The translations under genes and the position numbers were made by a program. Below the pieces are notes generated by a model that saw nothing but the letters and a program-made list of their open reading frames with translations, had not been told where the DNA came from and searched no databases. Shown one piece after another: positions 7,893 to 15,165 of a stretch of 16,865 nucleotides of DNA; position 1 is the stretch's first letter; each line of letters opens with the position of its first letter. Origin of the DNA: an uncultured Alphaproteobacteria bacterium (GTDB lineage Bacteria > Pseudomonadota > Alphaproteobacteria > CAAHEQ01 > UBA3637); NCBI GenBank assembly GCA_937888725.1, contig CALARE010000074.1, forward strand, positions 1-16,865, in the 5' to 3' direction.

Positions 7893-9377
7893 TTAATTCC
7901 TTTCATCAAATAAGGAGTTTATAAAATAAATTGTTCCTTTAAATCCTTTTTCTTTTTCACCAAATATATTAAGTTCTTTTTTTCCTTTATAGGTAATTAA
8001 TACTGGTGTGTCAAACGCTTTTATATCGGGTACATTATGATCTCCATAAACAATAAACAAACTGTCATCAGGTGCTTTTTGATATAACTCTTTTAGGCCA
8101 TTATCTAAAAATAATGCCGCATTTAAATAAGAGTTAATATCTGTTCTTGATGTATTATTTTCTTGTTTATCCTCAGGAACATTATACGGAGGGTGCATCC
8201 CAGATGTAATGATAAAATAAAAGTTTTTACTTGTTAATTTGATTAATGGAATAGCTTTTAATAAAGAATAATCGCCAATACCCCATTCACCTGTTGCAAT
8301 ATTTTTTGAAAAATTCTCTAAAAAAAACACATTATCATATGACATATTTTTATAATGGGTGTAACGATTGAAAAAATCACCTTTATATCCATGAATAAAA
8401 TTTGTTTTATAGCCTTTTTCTTTTAAAAGTAATGAAAGAGGTTTTGTTTTTTGATAAATTTCTGTTGGATATGCATAAAAAACTAATGTGTGCAACTCTG
8501 TACAATCAAACGTATACCCACTCATCATCATAAAATCAGTGTTAGCACTCCCAATACAATGTTCATGATTTTTATCCACAATATATTTTGTGTTTTTACT
8601 TGAAATAAGTTCTTTAAAAAAAGGCATATTTTCAACAGCTTTTGTTGTTAAACTCTCAACTTGAATAAGATAGATATTGTTGGGTAAAAACGACAAATAA
8701 ACATCATCATATTTCATATTTTTTCTTAAAGATTCATTCCCTGTTAAAATAAGTCTATTAATATGATTATCTTTTGGTAAAAAAAACTCTATTGGCCATT
8801 TTAATTTATAAAGTAATCCTTGTTGGTATGATAAAAATAATCGGGGTTGTTTAAGTTGTATAACAGCTTCTGTTCCCCAAATAATATATCCATACAAAAA
8901 ACCAGATGTAATAAAAAATAAAAGAAAATACCCTGCTTTTTTTAACGAAAAATAAATATGTTTACAAACTATTTTTATCTGTATAATCAACAGAATAAAA
9001 AATATAAAAAAACAACTATCAAACAAAGACGCTTTATTTTTAAATCCTGCTATTAACCCATCTTTATATAAAGATAAAATCATTTCAAATTTAAGTGGAA
9101 TTGTATGAAACTTGTAATATTCTTTAAACACACAAAAAACAATAAAATTTAAAATTAAAAAAGTAATTGTTACAACACGCCCTAAATAAAGAGAAAAAAG
9201 CCATCCGCAATAATATCCAATAAGAATAATTGAATATACCATTGTAGAAAAACTCATTCCATTTTCTCTAAAAAGAACAATGTCATATAAAAATGATATC
9301 ATCATTAAGAAAAAGGAAACAAACCATTTTGAATTTAAAATAGTTTTAAAATCATTTAATATGTTTTCTTTCATCAT
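7893..9377 (-). CDS. LtaS/OpgB-type membrane phosphoglycerol transferase (sulfatase family)
   Basis: Membrane enzyme of 494 residues in the alkaline phosphatase-like sulfatase superfamily. It has about five N-terminal membrane helices (roughly 18-36, 41-63, 67-84, 119-136, 149-168) and an external catalytic domain. Key residues match lipoteichoic acid synthase: metal ligand E241 in IQVES, the threonine nucleophile T280 in GSANTDFMMMSGY, HGYKGDFFNRYTHY with R338, WGIGDYSLL with D369, H385 in SGMHPP, and D436-H437 in VYGDHNVP. In Gram-negative bacteria such enzymes transfer phosphoglycerol or phosphoethanolamine from phospholipids to periplasmic glucans or envelope sugars; the acceptor here is unknown. 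The start ATG at 9377 overlaps the rsmD stop (ATGA), so the gene is translationally coupled; the next ATG at 9374 is a possible alternative. Confidence 0.85.
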   Translation of the reverse strand: MMKENILNDFKTILNSKWFVSFFLMMISFLYDIVLFRENGMSFSTMVYSIILIGYYCGWLFSLYLGRVVTITFLILNFIVFCVFKEYYKFHTIPLKFEMILSLYKDGLIAGFKNKASLFDSCFFIFFILLIIQIKIVCKHIYFSLKKAGYFLLFFITSGFLYGYIIWGTEAVIQLKQPRLFLSYQQGLLYKLKWPIEFFLPKDNHINRLILTGNESLRKNMKYDDVYLSFLPNNIYLIQVESLTTKAVENMPFFKELISSKNTKYIVDKNHEHCIGSANTDFMMMSGYTFDCTELHTLVFYAYPTEIYQKTKPLSLLLKEKGYKTNFIHGYKGDFFNRYTHYKNMSYDNVFFLENFSKNIATGEWGIGDYSLLKAIPLIKLTSKNFYFIITSGMHPPYNVPEDKQENNTSRTDINSYLNAALFLDNGLKELYQKAPDDSLFIVYGDHNVPDIKAFDTPVLITYKGKKELNIFGEKEKGFKGTIYFINSLFDERN

Positions 9378-9919
9378 AACACACTTAAAAATAAAAACAA
9401 ATTACGCCCATATTCTTGTTCACGCACACAAGTAAAAGAGGATGGGATTTCTTCTTTTATTTTCTTATCAACTTCAACAACAATTAACGTATGCGAATCA
9501 ATCCATCCTTGTTTATAAAAAGCGTCTAATGATTTTTGCCACAATCCTTTTCCATAAGGAGCATCAAAAAAAACAATATCCATTTTATTTTTTGCAACAG
9601 GCGGAAAACAAGCGTCCATTTCAATAATCTGAACAGACATTCCTTTTGAATTTTCACGAATTATTTTTAATGCTAACTTATTGTTTTCAAAAAGAAAAAC
9701 GTTTTTTGTTCCACGTGAAACAGCCTCGATTCCTATAGCTCCAGAACCAGCAAAAACATCACAAAAGAAAATTTCTTGCCAAGATTTATTATTTTTCAAA
9801 AGATAGTTATTTAATATATTAAAAAGACCTTCTTTAGCCCTATCTGATGTTGGTCTTGTAATATCTTCATCAGCTGATAATAATTTTTTTCCCCGATATA
9901 GCCCAGAAATAACCCTCAT
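9374..9919 (-). CDS. rsmD: 16S rRNA (guanine-966 N2) methyltransferase RsmD
   Basis: S-adenosylmethionine-dependent methyltransferase that modifies G966 of 16S rRNA. The 181-residue protein starts MRVISGLYRGKKL and has TRPTSDRAKEGLFNIL, typical of RsmD. The cofactor-binding motif DVFAGSGAIGIEA is at about 54-66, and the catalytic motif reads DAPYGKG at 119-125, where most family members have DPPY. The start overlaps the rluB stop by four bases (ATGA), and the end overlaps the transferase start in the same way. The coding sequence contains a near-perfect ParB-binding site at 9707-9722. Confidence 0.93.
   Translation of the reverse strand: MRVISGLYRGKKLLSADEDITRPTSDRAKEGLFNILNNYLLKNNKSWQEIFFCDVFAGSGAIGIEAVSRGTKNVFLFENNKLALKIIRENSKGMSVQIIEMDACFPPVAKNKMDIVFFDAPYGKGLWQKSLDAFYKQGWIDSHTLIVVEVDKKIKEEIPSSFTCVREQEYGRNLFLFLSVL
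9707..9722. other. parS: parS-like site inside rsmD (one mismatch)
   Basis: TGTTCCACGTGAAACA matches the ParB-binding consensus TGTTTCACGTGAAACA at 15 of 16 positions. The only difference is C for T at the fifth base. It lies in the rsmD reading frame about 7 kb left of the two perfect sites near the right edge. parS sites inside genes near the origin are known in other bacteria. Confidence 0.7.
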
Positions 9920-10629
9920 AACAGTTCTTTCATTACTTTTTTTGATATTTCACGCACAGCACCTTTTTCTAAATTACCTAACTGAAATGGGCCATATGAA
10001 ACACGAATTAATCTCGTTACTTCTAATCCAAAAAATGCCATAAGCTTTCTAATTTCTCTATTTTTTCCTTCTGTCAAGGTAATTGAAATCCAACTATTTG
10101 TTCCTTTAATCTGTTCAACAACTGTTTCACAAGGAGCATATCTAATCCCTTGAATAGTGATACCCTTAGCAAGTCGTTTTTGCATTTCAGGCGTTAAAAT
10201 ACCATGAATACGCACACGATATCTGCGTTTCCATCCTTTAGATGGATGCTCTAACTCTCGTGCTAATTCACCATCTGTTGTTAATAACAAAAGCCCTTCT
10301 GAATTTAAATCTAAACGCCCAACAGAAATCACTCTAGGTAAATATTTAGGCAAAGAGTCAAAGACGGTTGGCCTTCCTTGAGGGTCTTTATGTGTTGTTA
10401 CCAAACCTGTTGGTTTGTGATAACACCACAAACGTCTTTCTTGTTTTTGTGCGATTGGTTTATCATCAACAAGAATAATATCTTCGGACGACACTGTAAA
10501 AGCAGGTGTTTCTAACACAACACCATTAACTTTTACACGTCCATCTAAAATCCATTGTTCAGCAGTTCTTCTGGAACATAATCCAGCAGAAGCCATTATT
10601 TTTGCAATTCGTTCTTTCTTTTCTGTCAT
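9916..10629 (-). CDS. rluB: 23S rRNA pseudouridine synthase, RluB family
   Basis: Converts a uridine of 23S rRNA (U2605 in Escherichia coli) to pseudouridine. Of 237 residues, the first 50 or so form an S4 RNA-binding domain (RIAKIMASAGLCSRRTAEQWILDGRVKVNG). The catalytic domain follows, with the aspartate D107 in SVGRLDLNSEGLLLLTTDGELA and the family motif EGKNREIRKLM. RluB is favoured over RluE and RluF from the alphaproteobacterial context with rsmD and tadA. It heads a five-gene leftward operon and diverges from tadA across 43 bases. No ribosome binding site precedes its ATG, and a perfect TATAAT lies only nine bases upstream, so the transcript may be almost leaderless. Confidence 0.92.
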   Translation of the reverse strand: MTEKKERIAKIMASAGLCSRRTAEQWILDGRVKVNGVVLETPAFTVSSEDIILVDDKPIAQKQERRLWCYHKPTGLVTTHKDPQGRPTVFDSLPKYLPRVISVGRLDLNSEGLLLLTTDGELARELEHPSKGWKRRYRVRIHGILTPEMQKRLAKGITIQGIRYAPCETVVEQIKGTNSWISITLTEGKNREIRKLMAFFGLEVTRLIRVSYGPFQLGNLEKGAVREISKKVMKELL

Positions 10630-10638
10630 AAATAGTAT

Positions 10639-10644
10639 ATTATA
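10639..10644 (-). promoter_or_regulatory. Putative -10 box of the rluB operon
   Basis: The minus strand reads TATAAT here, nine bases before the rluB ATG. The usual -35 position carries no good match. Transcription would begin about three bases before the start codon. The opposite strand shares this 43-base gap with tadA, for which I find no convincing promoter. Confidence 0.4.
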
Positions 10645-10672
10645 TTAAAAAACAAAAAGATGAAAGTAAAAA

Positions 10673-11131
10673 ATGAAACCAACTCAAACGATTTTAAATA
10701 CAGCATATGAATTAGCTCAAAAAGCATTTAGTGAAGATGAAGTTCCTGTTGGTGCTATTGTATATCATTCACAAACAGGGGAAATCATTTCAACAAGCTA
10801 TAATAAAACAGAGCAATTAAAAAACGCCTTAGCTCATGCTGAAATTTTAGCCATAAATGAGGCTTTTGAAAAATTAAAATGCAAACGTCTAACTGGTTAT
10901 TCTCTATTTGTGACACTAGAGCCTTGCGTTATGTGTGCTGGGGCAATTTCCCTTGCAAGATTAGATGCTGTCTATTTTGGTGCATATGACCAAAAAACAG
11001 GGGGTATCTACCAAGGAGCAAAAGTTTTTACACATCAACAAACACATCATAAACCATATGTTAAAGGTGGTTTTAACGAAGAAGAAAATGGTCAAATTTT
11101 AACTAATTTTTTTAAAGCTAAACGGAAATAA
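10673..11131 (+). CDS. tadA: tRNA adenosine(34) deaminase TadA
   Basis: Zinc deaminase that converts adenosine 34 of tRNA-Arg(ACG) to inosine. The 152-residue protein shows the deaminase zinc site: HAE at 55-57 with the catalytic E57, and PCVMCAG at 84-90 with C85 and C88. It also has EDEVPVGAIV near the start and the C-terminal FFKAKRK. Only a weak ribosome binding site (GAAAG) precedes the ATG. It diverges from rluB and is followed after two bases by xseA, forming an operon with xseA and the M23 peptidase. Confidence 0.95.
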   Translation: MKPTQTILNTAYELAQKAFSEDEVPVGAIVYHSQTGEIISTSYNKTEQLKNALAHAEILAINEAFEKLKCKRLTGYSLFVTLEPCVMCAGAISLARLDAVYFGAYDQKTGGIYQGAKVFTHQQTHHKPYVKGGFNEEENGQILTNFFKAKRK

Positions 11132-11133
11132 AA

Positions 11134-12432
11134 ATGGAAATTGAACAAAAACCTATTTTATCAGTTACAGAAATTTCACTTTCATTAAAAAGCTGTGTTG
11201 AACAAGTTTTTAATGATATTCGCGTTAGAGGGGAGGTTGTTGGTGTAAAAAAAGCACCTTCAGGTCACACATATTTTTCACTCAAAGACTCTGATTCTGT
11301 TTTATCCGCAGTTTGTTGGCGGGGTAGGGATAAAACAACACTCGCTTCTCTTGAAGATGGATTAGAAATTATCTGCACTGGTAAATTATCAACATATCCA
11401 GGTCGTTCAAATTACCAAATGATTGTTGAAAAAGCGGAACCAGCAGGAATTGGGGCTCTATTAAAATTACTTGCAGAAAGAAAAGAAAAGCTTGAAAAAG
11501 AAGGTCTTTTTGATGTTTCTAAAAAGAAGAAAATACCTTATTTACCAAATACAATAGGTGTTGTTACAAGCCCAAGTGGTGCCGTTATACGAGATATTAT
11601 GCATAGATTGAATGATAGATTTCCTAGACAAGTTTATTTGTGGCCAGTTCTTGTACAAGGGGAAGGTGCTGCTGAACAAATCGCTAATGCTATTAACGGG
11701 TTTAACAATATTCCAAATGAAGGTTTGACTGTTTCAAACAAACATATTAACCGCCCAGATGTTTTAATTGTTGCACGGGGAGGTGGTAGTTTTGAAGATT
11801 TATGGTGTTTTAATGAAGAAATTGTTGTTCGAGCAACAGCAAATTCAAGCATTCCTATTATATCCGCAGTAGGACACGAAACAGACACAACATTAATTGA
11901 TTTTGCATCAGATTTAAGGGCTCCCACACCAACAGGAGCGGCCGAAAAAGCTGTTCCTGTTCGCACAGAATTATTATCTATTTTATCTCAATTACATTCA
12001 AGAAATGTTGAGGCATTATACCGTTTACTAAATGAAAAAAAATTAAAACTTGATGCATTATCTAGATCAATTCCAAAATTAAATGACCTTATTAATCTCT
12101 TTTTTGAAAAATTAGATGATAAAACAGAACGTCTTTTAAATAGTATAAAAACATATTACTCACAAATAGAAAATAAATTAGAATTTTTATCAAAATTACT
12201 AAAATCTTACTCTTATACTTCTATTTTAGAACGAGGTTTTTCTTTAGTTATAGATAAAAATGGAAATGTTATTTCTACAGGGAAACAAGCTGAGGAAAAA
12301 GAAAACTTTTTCATAAAATTTATTGATAAAAAAGTATCTGTTTCAACACTCTCAACTCCAATAGAAAAACAACAAAAAAAAATAAAAAAAACAGATACAA
12401 AAAAAGCTCAAGGTGATTTATTTGGAGTTTAA
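11134..12432 (+). CDS. xseA: Exodeoxyribonuclease VII large subunit
   Basis: Large subunit of exonuclease VII, which degrades single-stranded DNA in both directions with the small subunit XseB (not in this window). The N-terminal OB-fold domain (about 8-100) contains VRGEVVGVKKAPSGHTYFSLKD and ends in YQMIVEKAEPAG. The catalytic core has IGVVTSPSGAVIRDI, IVARGGGSFEDLWCFNEE and ISAVGHETDTTLIDFASDLRAPTPTGAAE. A coiled-coil region follows, and the lysine-rich tail ends in QGDLFGV. At 432 residues it is somewhat shorter than many homologues, mostly in the coiled coil. It begins two bases after tadA, and the last bases overlap the ribosome binding site of the next gene. Confidence 0.95.
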   Translation: MEIEQKPILSVTEISLSLKSCVEQVFNDIRVRGEVVGVKKAPSGHTYFSLKDSDSVLSAVCWRGRDKTTLASLEDGLEIICTGKLSTYPGRSNYQMIVEKAEPAGIGALLKLLAERKEKLEKEGLFDVSKKKKIPYLPNTIGVVTSPSGAVIRDIMHRLNDRFPRQVYLWPVLVQGEGAAEQIANAINGFNNIPNEGLTVSNKHINRPDVLIVARGGGSFEDLWCFNEEIVVRATANSSIPIISAVGHETDTTLIDFASDLRAPTPTGAAEKAVPVRTELLSILSQLHSRNVEALYRLLNEKKLKLDALSRSIPKLNDLINLFFEKLDDKTERLLNSIKTYYSQIENKLEFLSKLLKSYSYTSILERGFSLVIDKNGNVISTGKQAEEKENFFIKFIDKKVSVSTLSTPIEKQQKKIKKTDTKKAQGDLFGV

Positions 12433-12433
12433 A

Positions 12434-13249
12434 ATGAAAAAAATTTTATCACTTATTTTATTATTTTTAAGTATGCAAAGCCAAGCTTTTGAGTTACGCT
12501 CACCCATTAAAGAAGGAGGGTTAACATATGGAAAACTCAATCCAAATGAGAAACTATATTTAAATAATCAAGAAATTAAAACAACAAAAAGTGGATTTTT
12601 CTTTTTTGGAATTCCTCAAGATTCTACTCATATTAAATTAATACTTCATACGAATAACAAAGAAAAAGAAATATCTATCCCTGTAGAAAAACAAAAATGG
12701 CAAGAAGAATATATATCAGGTTTACAACCAGAAAAAGTATCACCATCAAATAAAAACATTAAGCGTATTCAAAAAGAAAATCTCCTTATCAAAAAAGCTA
12801 GAGATAATTTTAATACAAAATACTTCCCGTTTTGTTTTGATAGACCTGTTAAAAATTTTAAGAGAATCTCAAGTCCTTTTGGTGCAAGAAGAATTTTAAA
12901 TAATATAAAAAAAGCAGGTCATAGTGGTGTTGATTACGCTGCTGAAATTGGAACACCAATTTATGCACCTGCTGATGGTATTGTTGAATTAACCCATCAA
13001 GATATGTTTTTATCAGGAAAAACAATTCTTATAAACCATGGTTTTGGATTATTTTCTAGTTATTCACATTTAAATAAAATATCCATTAAAACGGGTCAAA
13101 AAATCAAAAAAGGCGACTTAATTGGTGAAATAGGCACAACTGGCCGTTCAACAGGACCGCATTTGCATTATGCAATTACATGGATGGGAGTTAGATTAGA
13201 TCCAGAACAGCTTGTAACTGATTTTTCCTGTCCTTTAAATAAAAAATAA
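12434..13249 (+). CDS. Secreted M23 family (LytM-type) metallopeptidase
   Basis: Periplasmic zinc endopeptidase or related regulator of peptidoglycan hydrolysis, 271 residues. Residues 1-18 form a signal peptide (MKKILSLILLFLSMQSQA). An N-terminal beta-rich domain (about 20-90) contains GGLTYGKLNPNEKLYLNNQ. The LytM domain (about 150-262) keeps the whole zinc and catalytic set: H163 and D167 in HSGVD, H212 in SYSHL, and HLH at 243-245 in GRSTGPHLHY, so it should be active. The ATG at 12434 is chosen because GGAG stands six bases before it and the signal peptide starts there; it lies one base after the xseA stop. It is the last gene of the tadA operon. The substrate cross-link is unknown. Confidence 0.9.
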   Translation: MKKILSLILLFLSMQSQAFELRSPIKEGGLTYGKLNPNEKLYLNNQEIKTTKSGFFFFGIPQDSTHIKLILHTNNKEKEISIPVEKQKWQEEYISGLQPEKVSPSNKNIKRIQKENLLIKKARDNFNTKYFPFCFDRPVKNFKRISSPFGARRILNNIKKAGHSGVDYAAEIGTPIYAPADGIVELTHQDMFLSGKTILINHGFGLFSSYSHLNKISIKTGQKIKKGDLIGEIGTTGRSTGPHLHYAITWMGVRLDPEQLVTDFSCPLNKK

Positions 13250-13259
13250 TTTTAATCTC

Positions 13260-13288
13260 TTGCTTTTTAAATAAAAAAATCATATAAT
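13260..13288 (+). promoter_or_regulatory. Strong sigma-70 promoter of greA
   Basis: TTGCTT (13260-13265) and a perfect TATAAT (13283-13288) are spaced by 17 A/T-rich bases. Transcription would start near 13295, which gives greA a leader of about 81 bases. Confidence 0.75.
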
Positions 13289-13313
13289 CATTTCATAAAC
13301 AGTTTTGATTAAG

Positions 13314-13347
13314 AGGCTACGGCTTAGGGACCGTGGTTTTATTTTTT
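13314..13347 (+). terminator. Terminator-like hairpin in the greA leader
   Basis: Within the greA leader, CTACGG (13317-13322) pairs with CCGTGG (13331-13336) around an 8-base loop CTTAGGGA. G-U pairs can extend the base of the stem. It is followed by TTTTATTTTTT (13337-13347). This has the form of an intrinsic terminator placed between promoter and gene, so it may act as an attenuator. It could also end read-through from the M23 peptidase gene. Confidence 0.65.
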
Positions 13348-13375
13348 AATAAAAAATGCTTGAAAGGTGCATATT

Positions 13376-13852
13376 ATGGAAGAAAAAATACCAATGACAT
13401 CAAATGGTTATGATGATTTATCAACAGAATTAAAACGTCTTAAATTTGAAGAAAGACCTCGTATTGTTGCCGCAATTGAAGAAGCCCGTGGTCATGGCGA
13501 TTTGTCAGAAAATGCCGAATATCACTCAGCTAGGGAACAACAAAGTTTTAATGAAGGTCGTATTATGGAATTGGAAAGTGCTCTTGCAAGAGCTCAAGTT
13601 ATTGATATCAAATCTCTTTCTGGTGAAAAAGTTTTATTTGGAGCAACAGTAACACTTGAAGATTCTGAAACAGGTGATCAACACTCTTATAAAATTGTTG
13701 GTCAATACGAAGCAAACTTAGAAAAGGGTCACATTTCTCTTTTATCCCCTATTGCAAGGGCATTAATTGGTAAAAATAAAGGTGATTTTGTTGATGTTAT
13801 TACACCAAAAGGTGAAAAATCATATGAGATTTTAAACGTTCAATTTATATAA
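13376..13852 (+). CDS. greA: Transcription elongation factor GreA
   Basis: Binds RNA polymerase in its secondary channel and stimulates cleavage of backtracked transcripts. The chosen start gives 158 residues, exactly the usual length, with GAAAGGTG as ribosome binding site. The N-terminal coiled coil covers about 1-75, and its tip ARGHGDLSENAEYHSAREQQ holds the acidic residues D42 and E45 that position magnesium. The C-terminal FKBP-like domain follows, with FGATVTLED and SPIARALIGKNKGD. A strong promoter and an attenuator-like hairpin precede it and a long hairpin follows it. Confidence 0.96.
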   Translation: MEEKIPMTSNGYDDLSTELKRLKFEERPRIVAAIEEARGHGDLSENAEYHSAREQQSFNEGRIMELESALARAQVIDIKSLSGEKVLFGATVTLEDSETGDQHSYKIVGQYEANLEKGHISLLSPIARALIGKNKGDFVDVITPKGEKSYEILNVQFI

Positions 13853-13863
13853 TCATCTAAAAT

Positions 13864-13925
13864 AAAAAAACTCTCTCTTGAAATAATATAATATTTGATA
13901 TTATTTTTAAGAGAGAGTTTTTTTA
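13864..13925 (+). terminator. Long hairpin terminator between greA and trxB
   Basis: CTCTCTCTT (13871-13879) pairs with AAGAGAGAG (13909-13917). An inner stem AAATAATAT/ATATTATTT (13881-13889, 13898-13906) lies within it, and flanking A and T runs extend it, for more than 20 pairs in total. A T run follows. The trxB ribosome binding site begins only about five bases later, and no convincing promoter fits in between. Confidence 0.8.
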
Positions 13926-13938
13926 TAGTGAGGAAAAA

Positions 13939-14856
13939 ATGCATACACAAGTTTTAATCATTGGATCAGGACCTGCGGGCTATACAGCAGCTATCTACAC
14001 AGCACGTGCAGGTTTAAACACAACATTATTTACAGGAAAAACCATTGGAGGCCAATTAACTAGAACTCTTGAGGTTGAGAATTTTCCAGGTTTTAATATG
14101 ATATCAGGTTTTGATTTGATGGAAAAATTTAAAAATCAAGCACAACACATTGGTGTTAATATTATTCAAGATGAGATTATAAATTTAAACCTATCAGAAA
14201 AACCATTTAAATTCGAATCTAGCAATAATTTAAGTGGGACATCTGATAGTGTTATCATGGCCACAGGAGCATCTCCTAAATGGCTTAATATCGAAGGTGA
14301 GGAAATATTTAAAGGAAAAGGTATTTCAATTTGTGCAACTTGTGATGGATTTTTTTATAAAAATAAAACTGTCGCTGTTATAGGTGGTGGAAATAGTGCT
14401 CTTTATGAAGCATTATTTTTATCAAACGTTGCTAATAATATATACTTAATAAACAAAAATAATCTATTTACAGGAGATAAAAAATTACAAGAAAAAGTAT
14501 TAGCAAATCCCAAAATTACAATCATTAATAATACAGAAGTTATTGAATTTAAAGGGGAACAAAAACTGACTCACCTTATTTTGAAAAACAAATTAGACAG
14601 TAAAATAAACGAAATTTCAGTAGATGGTGTCTTTGAAGCGATTGGAACACAACCCAATATAGACCTAATAAGTTCACAACTGAAAATTACAAAAAATGGA
14701 TATATACATACAAATAAAAGAACAATGGAAACATCTATAAAGGGTGTCTTTGCATGTGGTGATGTTCAAGAGGATAAGTTCAAACAAGCCATTATTTCGG
14801 CGGGAAGTGGTGCTATTGCAGCATTAAGTGCTGAAAAGTATTTATGTAATATATAA
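13939..14856 (+). CDS. trxB: Thioredoxin reductase-like flavoprotein
   Basis: FAD enzyme of 305 residues that would reduce thioredoxin through a CxxC disulfide. The FAD-binding GSGPAGYTAAIYTARA is at 9-24, with GGQLTRTLEVENFPGF after it. The redox motif CATCDG is at 132-137 and the second nucleotide-binding motif GGGNSA at 149-154. The FAD-binding ACGDVQEDKFKQAIISAGSG lies near the end. The segment after the second nucleotide motif is odd: classical NADPH-dependent TrxB has HRRDxFRA, whereas here positions 172-179 read NKNNLFTG, so the arginines that grip the 2'-phosphate of NADPH are missing. It may use NADH or another donor. GAGGA precedes the ATG. The gene follows the greA terminator closely and ends just before the putative origin. 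Confidence 0.88.
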   Translation: MHTQVLIIGSGPAGYTAAIYTARAGLNTTLFTGKTIGGQLTRTLEVENFPGFNMISGFDLMEKFKNQAQHIGVNIIQDEIINLNLSEKPFKFESSNNLSGTSDSVIMATGASPKWLNIEGEEIFKGKGISICATCDGFFYKNKTVAVIGGGNSALYEALFLSNVANNIYLINKNNLFTGDKKLQEKVLANPKITIINNTEVIEFKGEQKLTHLILKNKLDSKINEISVDGVFEAIGTQPNIDLISSQLKITKNGYIHTNKRTMETSIKGVFACGDVQEDKFKQAIISAGSGAIAALSAEKYLCNI

Positions 14857-14871
14857 ATTTATTTCATCTAT

Positions 14872-14932
14872 TTAAGAGGTAAAAAATAAATTTTGCCTCT
14901 TAACCTCACTATTTTAATCTTTTCAGATTAAA
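14872..14932 (+). other. Two hairpins behind trxB
   Basis: TTAAGAGG (14872-14879) pairs with CCTCTTAA (14896-14903), with an inner AAAA/TTTT stem. Ten bases further on, TTTAATCT (14913-14920) pairs with AGATTAAA (14925-14932). Neither is followed by a clean T run, so they are weak candidates for trxB termination or processing. Confidence 0.45.
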
Positions 14933-14992
14933 GGGGTTAAAATTCTTATTAATCAAATACAACAACGAATAAATTAGAATAATTGTTATGCA

Positions 14993-15122
14993 GTAAGCAA
15001 AAAATGTTTGACTTGGGTTATTGAAAAACAATCTTTGTGCTTACAAAATCAGTGTAACATCTTTTTTGAAAAAAACAAGCGTTATCTCAAAAAAAGATGT
15101 TATAAGAAATTCACAGATAACA
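14993..15122. repeat. Inverted repeats left of the DnaA boxes
   Basis: GTAAGCA (14993-14999) faces TGCTTAC (15038-15044) with a nested ATTG/CAAT. TAACATCTTTTTT (15055-15067) faces AAAAAAGATGTTA (15090-15102). GTTATCT (15081-15087) faces AGATAAC (15115-15121). TAACAT occurs three times in both orientations. They may belong to the origin or to a small RNA; no protein is known to bind these motifs. Confidence 0.5.
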
Positions 15123-15165
15123 TTCCAAAATTATATAAAAAATAAATTATTTTAATAGTATATAT

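Noticed and set aside
8572..8580. Perfect DnaA box TTATCCACA inside the phosphoglycerol transferase gene
   Set aside because: It is a single isolated box in coding sequence with no partner, so chance is the simplest explanation.
11634..11966. Minus-strand frame of 110 residues opposite xseA
   Set aside because: It overlaps the conserved catalytic core of xseA and has no start signal or recognisable domain.
12413..12433. Upstream GTG start for the M23 peptidase
   Set aside because: It would put seven residues before a clear signal peptide, and a good ribosome binding site precedes the ATG at 12434.
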